Shown: one piece after another, positions 49,393 to 61,100 of the stretch | How the letters are laid out: every line of letters begins with the position of its first letter | Numbering within the stretch: the first letter of the stretch is position 1 | Source: Phallusia mammillata | Lineage: Eukaryota; Chordata; Ascidiacea; Phlebobranchia; Ascidiidae | Direction of reading: 5' to 3' | NCBI GenBank assembly: GCA_003260075.1 | Contig: QLIY01000316.1 | Span: 62,001 to 126,000 of the forward strand | DNA length: 64,000 nucleotides | The notes under the pieces: generated by a model | The model's input: the letters and a program-made list of their open reading frames with translations, nothing else | The model's database searches: none | What the model was told of the DNA's origin: nothing | Made by a program: the position numbers and the translations under genes

Positions 49393-49949
49393 CTGTAGCA
49401 TATAAGCATATAGGCAACTGCTAACTTCAAAACATTGTGTGTAACAATGCCCAAAATTTTTGACCAAGACTTTAATATCAATAACACGACCCACTTTGGA
49501 TTAATTCAGTTTATATGTTGTGTTATGCAGATAATTTGCAATTTGGCGATTCCCTAAATTCCATGTTTTAAGTGCCTTGTATATTGTCTGTAAAAGTTAA
49601 CAGCAATAATTAGTTTTCATTGTGCGTTGTCTGTCTGTATGTGTGCGTCGGTGTATATTAAAACAATGCCAAACATGACTGTTCGTCTTTTTTTACCTTC
49701 CCAAACAGGCAATTCTTGTTAGTTGTGCAGATATAAATTTATTAGCAGAAGAAACCATATCAGTGTAGCAAAGAGTAATAAAAATGTGCGGCATCTTTTT
49801 AGGAACAGTTACCAGTTAAGATGGCCGGGGTTAGAACATATGTCATGTGTCACAATAACTGATATTCCATTCTGTTCCCAGCAGGGTATTTTGAACAAAA
49901 ATTAGGCAATCCTGCACCCATCTAATAAAATCAGATGTCTTGCTTTGTT

Positions 49950-50022
49950 GCCAAGATGGCTGAGTGGTTAGCGCAACTGCCTTGTTTTTACAAGGTTGTG
50001 GGTTCTAATCCCATCTTGGTCG
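49950..50022 (+). tRNA. tRNA-like sequence, probably not a functional tRNA
   Basis: GCCAAGA pairs with TCTTGGT as a 7-bp acceptor stem (last pair G·U). TGGCTGAGTGG is a good A box and GGGTTCTAATCCC a good B box with a T arm. The anticodon arm is abnormal: CCTTG/CAAGG leaves a six-base loop, TTTTTA, and the D stem has only three pairs. It resembles a Ser/Leu-type tRNA start. It is most likely a tRNA-derived repeat or pseudogene. Confidence 0.4.
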
Positions 50023-50924
50023 TTTTTGTTTCCTTGCTCGGACCCAGTGATTCCCGATGGGTTGAACTAAATTGAAGTCACACGTCTAAAATGAAAAATG
50101 ATCCAACAGTCTTGCAATAATACAGGCAGCTCGACAGCGGACCCATTGTGAGCGTAGCACATTCAGGCGTTGCCCGCCCACCGAGAATCAAAATGAAACA
50201 AAAACATCAACAGTATAGGCTACCGTATCAAAGACCAAAAAGTTAAACACAAATGATAGAAATATACGTGAATGCGGTAGATTTCCCAAATGCGTAGTTA
50301 CTGTAAGCGAACCGCCTTAGAAATCTAAACCAAAAAAACTGAGACCTAAATACTACACCTTACTTCACTTATCAAACTATGCACCTCAGCTATTTGCAAG
50401 TTGATTACTACATTTGAAATCCGCTTCCGTTCCGCCAATTCGTGATAAAAAGCAGCTAAATGCACTAATAAACGATACTGTGTTGGTGTGTATATTAAAA
50501 AACAAAAAAGCGGTTCTCAGAGGAAATGACTGACCAGTTGCAGCAGTGGAAACCAAAATAGGGTAATCGCAACAGTGTAGCCATAACTATTGAACAAACC
50601 ACTATTGAGTCAGGCGACAATTCTTTTTTTCTGCCGACAAGGATTTGTGTAACAATGGCAAATACTATAACGTTTTTGATTGTGATTTTAGCAGGTTTGC
50701 CGAATATACTACGTGGCGCTTGTAGCCTGGGGGGAAATAATGGCAATTTTCTAAGCTTTGTAAGGTTTAACGATTAGGTATTAGAGCAAATACCTTTGTA
50801 TTGATAAAATTACCATCGTTGCATTCAAGTGTTCTTTGCTTTTTGTGCAGGACATTGTTTTTAAAAGTGCATGTACAGTACAAGGTTTTCCGTCAAAAAA
50901 CGGGCTGTGGTTATTTGGTCACAA

Positions 50925-51040
50925 GTGAGTAAAAACAGCTGATCAACTGTAGTGATTCTGAGATTGTTTTCACTCTGCACGTGCAGCGAGTAAAACAAAC
51001 AGACAGAAACAATTAGCTAGCCGCCAGTGTGTGGCCTTCA
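50925..51040 (+). promoter_or_regulatory. 5' flank shared by both transporter genes
   Basis: The bases before the start codon resemble those before the second transporter (about 57990-58124): AACAGCTGA/ACACAGCTGA, GCACGTGCAGCGAG (CACGTG at 50978-50983; partner 58066-58071), AAAACAAAC, CAGAAACAATT and GTGTGGCCTTCAATGGA. Conservation outside the coding sequence, with the intergenic sequence otherwise unalike, suggests a retained promoter or 5' leader. CACGTG is an E-box-type site; its binding factor is unknown. Confidence 0.5.
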
Positions 51041-54000
51041 ATGGACATTGACGACTGCTATGCAAAGGTCGTCGGTACGTTTGGAAGATACCAAGTTTGG
51101 GTGTTTTGTGCTCACCTGGTTAACACGGTAAGTTTCTTTTGGTATGTCTTACGTTGCGTTTGAATTACTCGAAAACTACGTTTATTTAAACTTTTGTGTA
51201 AAGAGGTTTCAAGGTCTTGTAATAAAATATTTTAAGATTGTCTTGGAGGTGGTGGCCTGTGGCTAGGGTTGACATTTTTGTTGGGAAGCATTTACAAAAC
51301 TATTATTATTTACCCAGATCAGAAAGGAATGGCCTATTTTTTGAGTTTTATCTTTTTCTTCCAATGATTTGAATTCAGCATTATAAAAAATAAACGTGAA
51401 TGTTCATATAGATGTATGTATTTTGTTTGCAGCTGATATTATGCCCTCAAACATTTCTACTGGTTTTTATTGGTGCAAAGCCTTGCGAAGTCAACTCAAC
51501 AAATCCTCATGTCGATAACAGAAGCTTCATAGCCGTTGAGGTAAACTTGCCATTTGAAATTTTACCTAATGATAAGTTTCAAATAAAACTTGGTTTGATC
51601 AATTTTGTAATACAGTACTTGTAAGCAGGTTTTTTTTAAGGTTTGGTTTGGGTGACCGCTAAGTAGTTTTAAGAGACCGCAAGTGTTTCATTTAAATACC
51701 CAAAAATAGCCATATTTGCTTAAACGAATTATTTATTAGGCTACTGGCAAATTTTGGGAAACCGCTGGAAAACACCTTAAAAAAACACTGCTTGTAAGAT
51801 TTGTTTAAGAACAGGCTTCGCAATAACTTTGTGCAAAGTAACAAATTTGTGACATTTTTTGTAAACAACTCATAATTCTGTATTGACATGACTAGCACCT
51901 TGCATCTTGCTCTTTCAGTGGGATTTATTGGACAGAGCATGGATTGAAGACATCATACAATCAATGTATTTCGTTGGTTTTCTTATAGGAGTTGTTATTT
52001 TTGGTCAATTGTCAGACAGATTTGGCCGCCGAGTTGTTATGCTTGCTGGTAAGTAAAATTGTACAAAAAAATTAATTTTGTGGAAAAAAGTTGTAAAATT
52101 GTGGAATTTTTTTATATAAGTTTCAAATTACTTAAATCATTTACCTTCTGTGGACAAGAAGGTCAATAACAAATACCAATATTTAAAACAGAATCAAAAA
52201 TAGTTTGTAAAAATTTAATTTTCAGTTTGGAAACTGTTGTATTTTTTTGTTTAAATATTGAAACACAGTTCCCATTTGTATGTAATAGAGGTTTTTTACT
52301 GCCGGTTGCATTTTGAATGCATGTTTTAAACAACAAACAAACATAAATACTTTGGAATACAGATCTGTTCATAAGTTTGATCATGAAAATAACAATCTTT
52401 ATAAAACAAGTGTAAATGAAGTGGCCCTTCATTTCACTGATGATGGCATGAGCATTTACCAAAATCTTTGAACAATAAAGCATGTTGGTTTTTATGTCTA
52501 TTTGGGCCGTTTTTTCATCATTAAACAAGAATGTTTTACATAAAATATGTATAGTTTTTGAATAAGAATTGTGTGCAGTGTTAATAAACCATTTTGTTTA
52601 GGTTTCCATATGCTAGTACCTGTGAGTTTGATGTCCGGATACAGCTTTAGTTGGCAATCATTTGCAGCTACTAGATTTGGTGTTGGCTTTCTAATGGGTG
52701 GGGCAGCCTTAGTACAGTTTATTTACACACAGGAAATGATTGGTCGCAAATGGTGGGCTTACACAGGTACATATGTTTACTTGTACAGTGCTTTCAAGTT
52801 TACAGTATATTTGTTTAATATCGAATAAAAAACTAAAATTAAAAAAAATTAAATTACATAAATTTCAAATTGGAAATACAAAAAAATTTGTTCAATAACA
52901 AGTCCAATTTGCTGAACTTTTTCATGTTTTTAAACAGTGCCAGACAGCAATTTTGGGTCATTATGCAAATAAAACAAAATTAAACTAAATTGTGCTTAAC
53001 ATAAAAGCGGGGCAACACAATGAACATCAAAACAGACGTGATGCTTTCAGCGTGCTACAGGCACCTGCTCAAAGATTAGAGGCCCAATCATTCGTTATTG
53101 CGCGGTGTTTTCGTTGCGTTGTAACATGCTTGCGTTTCATTCTTTTTTCCTTTATTTATCATGCACTGTTCTAGTCGCATTCAGTGTTATTTACCCTGAT
53201 GAAGACGACCTGTGTAGGACGTCGAAACGTCGGAATAAATTACATTTGCCAGAAGAGCTCTACAAACTTGATATTATGTCTGGCAGCAGACTTGATAAAA
53301 GCCTGTTATTATTTTTTTTCCAAAAATTGTCAGTTTAAATTCAAAGTTTACCTCGTTTTAAATGCTGTACTATGATTTCAAAAAGGTTTATATGTTGCAA
53401 GGACTTTTGGGAAGTGCTACATTTGCAGTTGGGATCATGTTGATCTCTTGGACAGCATTTTACATTACCCCATGGCGTCTACTCACAAGAACTATTGCCT
53501 ATCTGCAGATTTTTCCAACACTTTGTATATGGTATGCTTGTAACATCGAAAGTACAAACTAGCATGTGGTCTTATCTAAACTGATTGCAAAACAGCATCT
53601 TAATGTGAACATACATATGTATTTGGTAATTGCATGATCCGTTTATTGCTTAGGGATAAACCACAAAGACAATTGTCATAATAATGGCACAAAACATTGA
53701 ACATTTGTTATGCGATTTACTGGATTAGTCTGTCTCCCCAAACATGTATTTCAAGTTAATAGTTATATGCTATACGTTTGTGGTTATATGCCATTACCAT
53801 TGAATAATGAAAAATTAAAAAAACAAAACAAGGGTACTAGCTCTCAGAGATCAGAAATGGTGCAAGTAGCTCATTGTCAAATTGTTGTTGAGCATTTATT
53901 GTTTGTCAAACAAGAACAGGGTGAACCAACCCTGTTTATATTTTTTTCCCTTTATTGCAGGACATTGTGTGAGTCTCCACGTTGGTTATATTCTAAAGGA

Positions 54001-56770
54001 AGATTAGTTGAAGCCGAAATGCTCTTGGGGGGGGGGGGAATAAGTTTAAATCAAAGTAAAAGTTAGAATCGACTGTTTTCATTGCTAAACAATAGCGTTT
54101 ATTGCATGACAACTAACAAAAATGCGGGGGGGGGGATGAACCAACCCTGTTTATATATTTTTTCCTTTATTGCAGGACATTGTGTGAGTCTCCGCGTTGG
54201 TTATATTCTAAAGGAAGATTAGTTGAAGCCGAAATGCTCTTGGTCAAAATGGCAAAACGCAATGGTGTCAAGGACCCAGGTATACACTTTGTTCACAAAT
54301 CCCTTGTTGATGTACTCATATGATATTGATTTAGTGACAAATATATTTACTTCAGATGTGTTGTTATGCAGGGGGGGGGGACAATTTTGCACAACTAGCT
54401 AAAATCCTGCAATGAACTTTCGTTTTTCTGAAATACACATTTAGGCTTAAGGACCGCAAGCCCTCGAAATTATGGCAAAGGGACTGTTTGGAAGAAATAA
54501 TGAAAAAGTTTGAGAACCACTGGCATAAACGATCCAAACAAAACCTTAACACTTAAACAGCAGTGAATGTATGATTCGGTCTTGCAAGTAAAGTCACATA
54601 AACACACTCTACCATGCTTGGGCTTTTTCGAATATTATTCGAATTACATGTCTTTGCAGTTTGGTCAAATATTCATGAATACAAATACTTTTTATTCAAG
54701 TAGCTGTCACTCAAAAATTACCAAAGTATTTATGAAATGGAGTACAGTCATACAGGGTTCATACAGTACTTGAATACTGGACGGGTGTATTTTACCCCAT
54801 GTCTGCTCCCCACAACAAGTACAGCTTGCCAAAAATTACCATGTACTCACAAAAAAGGGTGCTGTTGGAAGCATGCGGGAAACACTCCGCAGGTATTAAG
54901 GTGCATAAAAAAACATAAAACAGTTTGTAGTTTTGATCATAAATTAATTTACCAAGGATTTTGAAAAGGATGCCAGAATTCCTCCAACTCTTGATGACAT
55001 TGATGAGGAACCCATGGCCACATTTCGAACCACTGTGGGAAACAGCTCAGGTGTGTATATGTACACTGTAGAGAAACTGGCTGCAATCATCATCTTACCC
55101 AATAGGCCACAGACCAGTTTGCCACTCGACTTTTCTGAAACAGGCAACAAAACTAAGAGTGGCTGCAATGCATATGCACGATAAAATCCAACTTTGTTCA
55201 CACAACTTCTGAAAAAATGCATTCTATGACAAACTAAGTGACTACAAACGAAAAGTTGGTGCATATTGTCTCCACAATTATTAGTTTAGAATATTTTATG
55301 TCTATTACCTTTGTTTTGAAAAGCCATGATTGCAAGGGAAAATAAACCACTGAATATGAAGCAAGTCACCAAGAGTCGTTTTCTTCCACACCTACATAAA
55401 TAACAAGTCATACTAATGGATGAAATATAGACCTAAACAGTGACCACAGAGTCTTTTCAAACAAAAAACATTTAAGAAAGTGTGTTTCACCACATAAAAA
55501 TAGAGGAAACTTGGGAAAAAACATTCTGGTCAGACCAAAAACTATTTGTACAATGTTTCCTAATCTACCAGATTAAATAAACACGAAACATATGTTTTGT
55601 CCTTGCTATATCAGTATTTACCACATCCTGTTTATAGTCAGAAGGCAAAACAGCAATGCAGGAAATTCAACAAGTCCTTGCAGGCCCTCACTCAGGTAAA
55701 GATTTTTGCTTATGTCACTTGCAGCCAAAGCGAGTGCATAATAAATAAAACTGTTTACAAACCTGTAAAATAGAATTGAGATAATGTGAACATGGATGGC
55801 AATATAACTACTTTAAATTGTGATCATGATATCGCACACTTACCATAAATATGCCATTATAAAAGCTCTTTTTCTTGTTTCAATATTTCCTAGAAGATCA
55901 ATCAGGGTGTAATGTTGATTTATCTTATCAATCTTTTTACGAAGGTTTATAACTGCAAAGCAACAAAAAACAACCTTACTTAAATTGTACAAACATGACA
56001 GATGCATAACAACACATCTGAAGTAAATATATTTGTCACTAAATCAATATATTTTATGNCAAAAAAAAATTGCCTCACGGACCCCTAAAGGACCACAGAC
56101 CCCAGTTTGAGAGCCGCTGGTTTATACTATTTTTTTAGATGAATATATTTTCTAAGTTTTTAAATCGACTGATTTTGTTTAAAACGTGTTTCTATGTTTA
56201 AAATGTTTATGTAATTGTTGTTCTGACTTCTGTAGATTTCTTACAACTCCTACTTGGCTTACTCTATGTTTGGTTTTGCTGGAGTCTCTGCTGGAATTCT
56301 AGCTATGCTTTTGCCTGAAACTCTGGGCCGAAAACCACCAGATACTTTTGACGATGTGCTAAAGCAATTAAACAAAGGAAAGCCAGATGATGTTCATTTC
56401 CCAATCACCACAATGTTTAAAAATCATATTTCAAACGGAAATGATCAAGTGAGTGGAATAATATTGTTTTATGCTACTGTATGTGTGTTTGCATGCATTC
56501 TTACATTTTTTAAGCAAGTGATACATACACTGACAGGTTGCAGATAAGAGGCAATATTATTTCAACTAAATTCAGAGTTAAAGTGGTATGTCCCAGTATA
56601 TTTGTCAAGCTCAGAAAGTTTTTTGACAACTTTTTGTTACTTCGTTACATAAACTTATAAAGGACTACTTATGGAGGTGATTTTTTTTTCATGGATTTTG
56701 TTTTGTTTAATAGATAAAACTTCTGGTTCCATCTGAAAGTGAAGAAGGGGACGTAACAGAAATGACATGA
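51041..56770 (+). CDS. SLC22-type organic ion transporter, copy A
   Basis: A 12-transmembrane major-facilitator transporter of the organic cation/anion family, expected at the plasma membrane. Plus-strand exons: 51041-51127, 51433-51540, 51919-52048, 52602-52766, 53402-53531, 54176-54279, 56236-56448, 56714-56770. Exons 7-10 lie on the minus strand at 55952-55844, 55762-55622, 55391-55309 and 55134-54953. Together they total 1509 nt in one frame: 502 residues. Motifs are [10 protein letters not shown] (MFS motif after TM2), [25 protein letters not shown] and LLPETLGRK. The extracellular loop between TM1 and TM2 is only about 35 residues, much shorter than the roughly 100 of typical SLC22 members, although a CEVNST glycosylation site remains. 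The substrate cannot be inferred. AATAAA follows at 56780-56785. Confidence 0.85.
53189..53240 (+). ncRNA. Small hammerhead ribozyme, Penelope-associated type
   Basis: CTGATGA (53196-53202), one extra A, a hairpin of GACG/CGTC, an A·A mismatch, CCT/AGG and a GTGT loop (53204-53223), then GAAAC (53224-53228) and GTC (53229-53231). The predicted cleavage is after 53231. Stem I is CC/GG (53194-53195 with 53232-53233) extended by ATTTA/TAAAT (53189-53193 with 53236-53240) past a two-base bulge. Stem III is just the self-complementary ACGT (53227-53230), too short to fold alone. Small hammerheads of this shape are known next to Penelope-like retroelements and act as dimers. It lies in intron 4 of transporter A. 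No reverse transcriptase is visible nearby. Confidence 0.7.
53241..53330 (+). repeat. Repeat tail linked to the small hammerhead
   Basis: After the ribozyme, TGCCAGAAGAGCTCTACAAA and ATTATGTCTGGCAGCAG follow. The same pair of motifs (TGCCAG...CTGGCA, partly inverted) is found on the minus strand around 6965-6915 and near the decayed hammerhead at 28096-28190, defining a dispersed family of which the ribozyme is a part. Confidence 0.5.
53961..54175 (+). pseudogene. Truncated copy of transporter A exon 6 plus orphan fragment
   Basis: 53961-54026 encodes [20 protein letters not shown] and is cut by G12 (54027-54038). 54039-54125 is a short piece with no match seen in the window, ended by G10 (54126-54135). 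Then the preceding intron and exon restart, giving the full exon 54176-54279. Confidence 0.75.
54381..56058 (-). other. Reversed block carrying exons 7-10 of transporter A
   Basis: Four exons in correct order and phase are on the minus strand inside a plus-strand gene. Reverse-complemented, the right end of the block (56058 leftwards: ATTGATTTAGTGACAAAT...) repeats 54327-54370, the intron sequence just before the G10 run at 54371. The left end (54381 up to about 54520) is the left half of a hAT-like MITE, whose right half is at 56060-56121. Flanks gtttatgc and gtttatac make the target duplication. The block thus belongs here, turned round. A single N at 56059 marks its edge. Confidence 0.85.
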
Positions 56771-56997
56771 TCAGTATTAAATAAAATTTTTGTTATCCTA
56801 ATGCTTGAATTATTGTAGGTACTAAAAAGTTTTTGTGTTAGGTATGTCAAGTATTTTTATTGGTTTTAGAATTATTATATGGTACATTGTGCACATACAT
56901 TGTGCAATATGTGTGAATGTTTATTGCCTTACTGACAATTTCATACATTTTCGCGCTAAGTGTAATAATTTTGTTTGTGTGACATTTTTGATTTTTC

Positions 56998-57140
56998 CGA
57001 GTGTTGACATTTTTCAGAGTGTTGTTAGAATTTGTTTTTGTTTTTGTAGTACAAACCAAATTTTACCCCCCCCCCTTTCCGAGTGTTGACATTTTTCAGA
57101 GTGTTGTTAGAATTTGTTTTTGTAGTACAAACCAAATTTT
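56998..57140. repeat. Haplotype copy pair around a C10 run
   Basis: 56998-57065 is repeated at 57076-57140 across C10 (57066-57075), the first C run in the window. It follows the transporter A 3' end. The rest of 56790-57790 shows no gene. Confidence 0.7.
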
Positions 57141-57793
57141 TGTGAACAACAACTTACCTTTAATGGAGTGCAGTACTTAATCTGAAGACCTGTTCCATAG
57201 CATGTATTATTATGTACCTATTGCACCTAATTTGCAACATGAGTTAAATTTCTTGCCTTGTAACTTATCCAACACAGACTGTCGGTTTTACCTATGTGTA
57301 TTATGTTACATACAATTTGCTTTAGCTAGTACCAGTGGTTTAGAATGATTTATTTCGTTTTCCCAAAATGTAATGTGTTTTTTTTAGTGTTTTACAATCA
57401 TTTTTTGTGAGCATATGTATGTTGTGTCTTTCCAAGTGCACTCTATCCGAATTTTTGCTAAATTGTGTATTGTACCTGACTTTGCTCAAAGCAGTGGTTT
57501 TAAAATTATGTTTTGTGCATTCATGTGACATACCTACTTAAGTGTGTATTACATCCTTTATGACTCAACAAGATGGTATATAGATTTTGAATGAAAGCTG
57601 CTGAAGTGTAGCCTATTTGCTGTATAATCGAGGTAGTACATAAACACTGTACAGAACTTCAAGCAGTACAGGTTACAGACGTGTAAAAAACGTTTTATTC
57701 CAAACACTTCAATATTAGGCTACTTTGGAGGAAAGTTGAGTTTACTTTGGAGAAAGTAATGACTTCGAAATGGCCAATGGTGTAACTGTGAAG

Positions 57794-57915
57794 CAGTGAT
57801 TCTCAAACGTGCCTCTCAGGGCCGCATGCGGCTCCCAACAACTTATTTTGCGAGTGTAGCTTTTGAAGTGATGATCGGTAGTGATTTTTTAAGTGTTGGC
57901 TTTTTTGCGGCTTCT

Positions 57916-57960
<45 letters not shown>

Positions 57961-57979
57961 AAAGTTTTAAGAACCGCCG
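57794..57979. mobile_element. hAT-like MITE with a C42 run inside
   Basis: CAGTGATTCTCAAACGTGC at the left and AGTTTTAAGAACCGCCG at the right are degenerate inverted ends. The interior is partly replaced by 42 C (57917-57958). It lies between the two transporter genes. Confidence 0.65.
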
Positions 57980-58054
57980 GTGTAAAGGGTTTTCGGTCAC
58001 GCGTGAGTAAACACAGCTGATTCAATCCCACTATTCAATTGCTTGTTGTGATTG

Positions 58055-58124
58055 TTTGTTCTGTGCACGTGTAGCGAGCAAAACAAACAAACAGAAACAA
58101 TTTGCCGCCCGTGTGTGGCCTTCA
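58055..58124 (+). promoter_or_regulatory. 5' flank of transporter B, conserved with copy A
   Basis: Shares CACGTG (58066-58071), AGCGAG, AAAACAAAC, CAGAAACAATTTGCC and GTGTGGCCTTCAATGGA with 50970-51050. Probably a promoter or 5' leader kept from the tandem duplication. Confidence 0.45.
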
Positions 58125-61100
58125 ATGGATATTGACGACTGCTATGCAAAGGTCGTTGGCACATTCGGAAGATACCAAATATGGGTGTTTTTTGTTTACC
58201 TCACAAATATCGTAAGTAGGCCTACTAACTACTAAATATAACTGCATTTATATGTACATTTTTTTTAACTACTGGGTGCTAAAAATTCTAAAATGCTTTT
58301 AAATTGTGTTCTTTTTTTTACAGAATGTTGCCCCCCCCCCCGGAAGATACCAACTATGGGTGTTTTTTGTTTACCTTACAAATATCGTAAGTACTAACTA
58401 CTAAGTGTAACTGCATTTATATGTACATTTTTTTAACTACTTGGTGCCAAAAATTCTAAAATGCTTTTAAATTGTGTTCTTTTTTTTTACAGAATGTTTT
58501 GTGGATTAAATTTATTATATGATATAAACCATTTTTCTTCTTGATTAAAGATACAATTTAATTTTGCAGATAATAATATGTCCTCAAACATTCTTAACCG
58601 TTTTTGTTGGTGCAAAGCCTTGTGAGGTGAACAGTACAAATCCTCGAGTTGATAGCAGAAGTTTTATCGGCGTTGAGGTAAATTTGCCATTGAAACTTTA
58701 CAATCAGCTTCATGACACTTTAAAATAGCAATAGCCTGATTCAGGACTAGGGTTCCTAACATGTAGTAATTTAACATTCTGGGGTTAATTTTAAGCAAGC
58801 AAGTTTTTGGATGTGTGAAATAGCATGTTAAAAACTCTAGCTGTAAAATTTGGCTGCAAAATATGACTAAAACTAATAATAAAAGAAAAGTTGACAACCT
58901 CTTTTTTAGACAAACAAAGTAAACACATACTTACTATTCACTGATTGTTTTGTCAAGATCCCATTTTATCATTATGCATAAATGAGTTTCTTTTTGCAAT
59001 CCTGCTAATAGACCGTTTTATTGCAGATTGAATTCCAAATTGTAGCCTATTTTTATCAAAACAAGGTTTCCAAATTAAAGCTGATTTATCCGAATTGTCT
59101 TGTAATTTTATCAACTACACATTCCAATGTACAATGAAAATAAATATATATTTTTTCTGCACTTGTTCCAACACCTAATGTAGTCTTAGATGAGCTTAAA
59201 ATAGCAAACCATTAAAAACTCATTACAAAATAAAATTATGAATTAAAATCTTATAAAATACATCACCAGTTGTTAATAAATCATTGTGGTTTTATCAGTG
59301 GAATTTGTTGGACAAAGGATGGATTGAAGACATAATACAGTCAATGTTTTTTGTTGGTTATCTATTTGGAGTTATTGTTTTTGGTCAGCTGTCAGATAGG
59401 TTTGGTCGACGAGTTATTATGCTTGCAGGTGAGTAAAATTACTTTGCGTGTAAAATTGTCTGTGTTGTTTACTTTTTATTTAGTTATAACATAGGAAAGG
59501 GTATCCCATTGAGTTACAAAGTTGTGGTTATTTTGGCAGTGCATGTGTTAGTTTAACAAATATTAATAAATGTTTGGACAAAGGTGAAAATCCAAATTGT
59601 AAACATTTTTTGTTAATGTTTTGATATTTGTTTGTGCATATTTTGATCGTTTGCCATCCTAAGCTTAAAACAAATGTATGTGATCTAATAAGATTATTTC
59701 TTTCTCATGAAAATTTCACCACACTCTCTGACCTTTGTTACCTGTTGTGCATTGTTTAGTTTTTTGAATTCAGAATATCTTTTTATGGTTCGGAGCTTGC
59801 ATACTCCTTTGTGCAGTTATGTCCCCCCCCCCAATAATATGTCCTCAAACATTCTTAACCGTTTTTGTTGGTGCAAAGCCATGTGAGGTCAATTCTACAA
59901 ATCCTCGAGTTGATAGCAGAAGTTTTATCGGTGTTGAGGTAAAACCATTGAAACTTTACAATGAGCTTCATGACACTTTAAAATAGCAATAACCTGATTC
60001 AGGACTAGGGTTCTTAACATTTAACATTTCTGGGGTTGATTTTAAGCAAGTTTTTGGATGTGTGAAATAGCATGTTAAAAACTCTACCTGTAAAATTTAG
60101 CTGCAAATTATGACTAAAATAATCAAGAGAACAAAGGTTGATAACAAATTTTCTAAGACAAACCAAGTAAACACATACTTACTATTCACTGATTGTTTCG
60201 TAAGATCCCATTTTATCATCGTGCATAAATGAATTTCTTTTTGCAATTCAGNACATACTTACTATTCACTGATTGTTTTGTCAAGATCCCATTTTATCAT
60301 TATGCATAAATGAGTTTCTTTTTGCAATCCTGCTAATAGACCGTTTTATTGCAGATTGAATTCCAAATTGTAGCCTATTTTTATTAAAACAAGGTTTGCA
60401 AATTAAAGCTGATTTATCCGAATTGTCTTGTAATTTTATCAACTACACATTCCAATGTACAATGAAAATAAATATATATTTTTTCTGCACTTGTTCCAAC
60501 ACTTAATGTAGTCTTAGATGAGCTTAAAATAGCAAACCATTAAAAACTCATTACAAAATAAAATTCTAAATTAAAATCTTATAAAATACATCACCAGTTG
60601 TTAATAAATCATTGTGCTCTTATCAGTGGAATTTGTTGGACAAAGGATGGATTGAGGACATAATACAATCAATGTTTTTTGTTGGTTATCTCTTTGGAGT
60701 TATTGTTTTTGGTCAGCTGTCAGATAGGTTTGGTCGACGAGTTATTATGCTTGCTGGTGAGTGAAATTACTTTGTGTGTAAAATTGTCTGCGATGTTTAC
60801 TTTTTATTTAGTTGTAACATAGTAAAGGGTATCTCATTGAGTTAAAAAATTGTGGTTATTTGGCAGTGCATGTGTTAGTTTAACAAATATTTATAATTGT
60901 TTGGACAAAGGTGGAAATCCTAATTGTAAACATTTTTTGTTAATGTTTTGATATTTGTTTGTGCACATTTTGATCATTTTGCCATCCTAAAACAAATGTA
61001 TGTGATCTAATAAGATTATCTCTTTCTCATCAAAATTACAACTAACTATCCGAGCTTTTATAACTGGCTGTGCATTCTTTTGTTTTTTAAATTGGGTAAA

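Larger units (their letters stand above)
47444..50924. other. Intergenic region between PLD and the transporter genes
   Basis: No exon is supported. It contains the PLD 3' UTR, a hAT-like MITE (47932-48129, with duplication aaataatt/caataatt), an A9 tract followed by an 87-base G run (48940-49026), a half MITE ending in a G24 run (49225-49392) and a tRNA-like sequence (49950-50022). The reading frames over the G runs are artefacts. Confidence 0.6.

Noticed and set aside
49950-50022. Functional tRNA gene
   Set aside because: Acceptor and T arms and both promoter boxes are good, but the anticodon loop has six bases and the D stem three pairs. Kept only as tRNA-like.
53100-53400. Penelope reverse transcriptase next to the hammerhead
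   Set aside because: No reverse transcriptase or GIY-YIG motif was found in any frame around it, so only the ribozyme and repeat tail are claimed.
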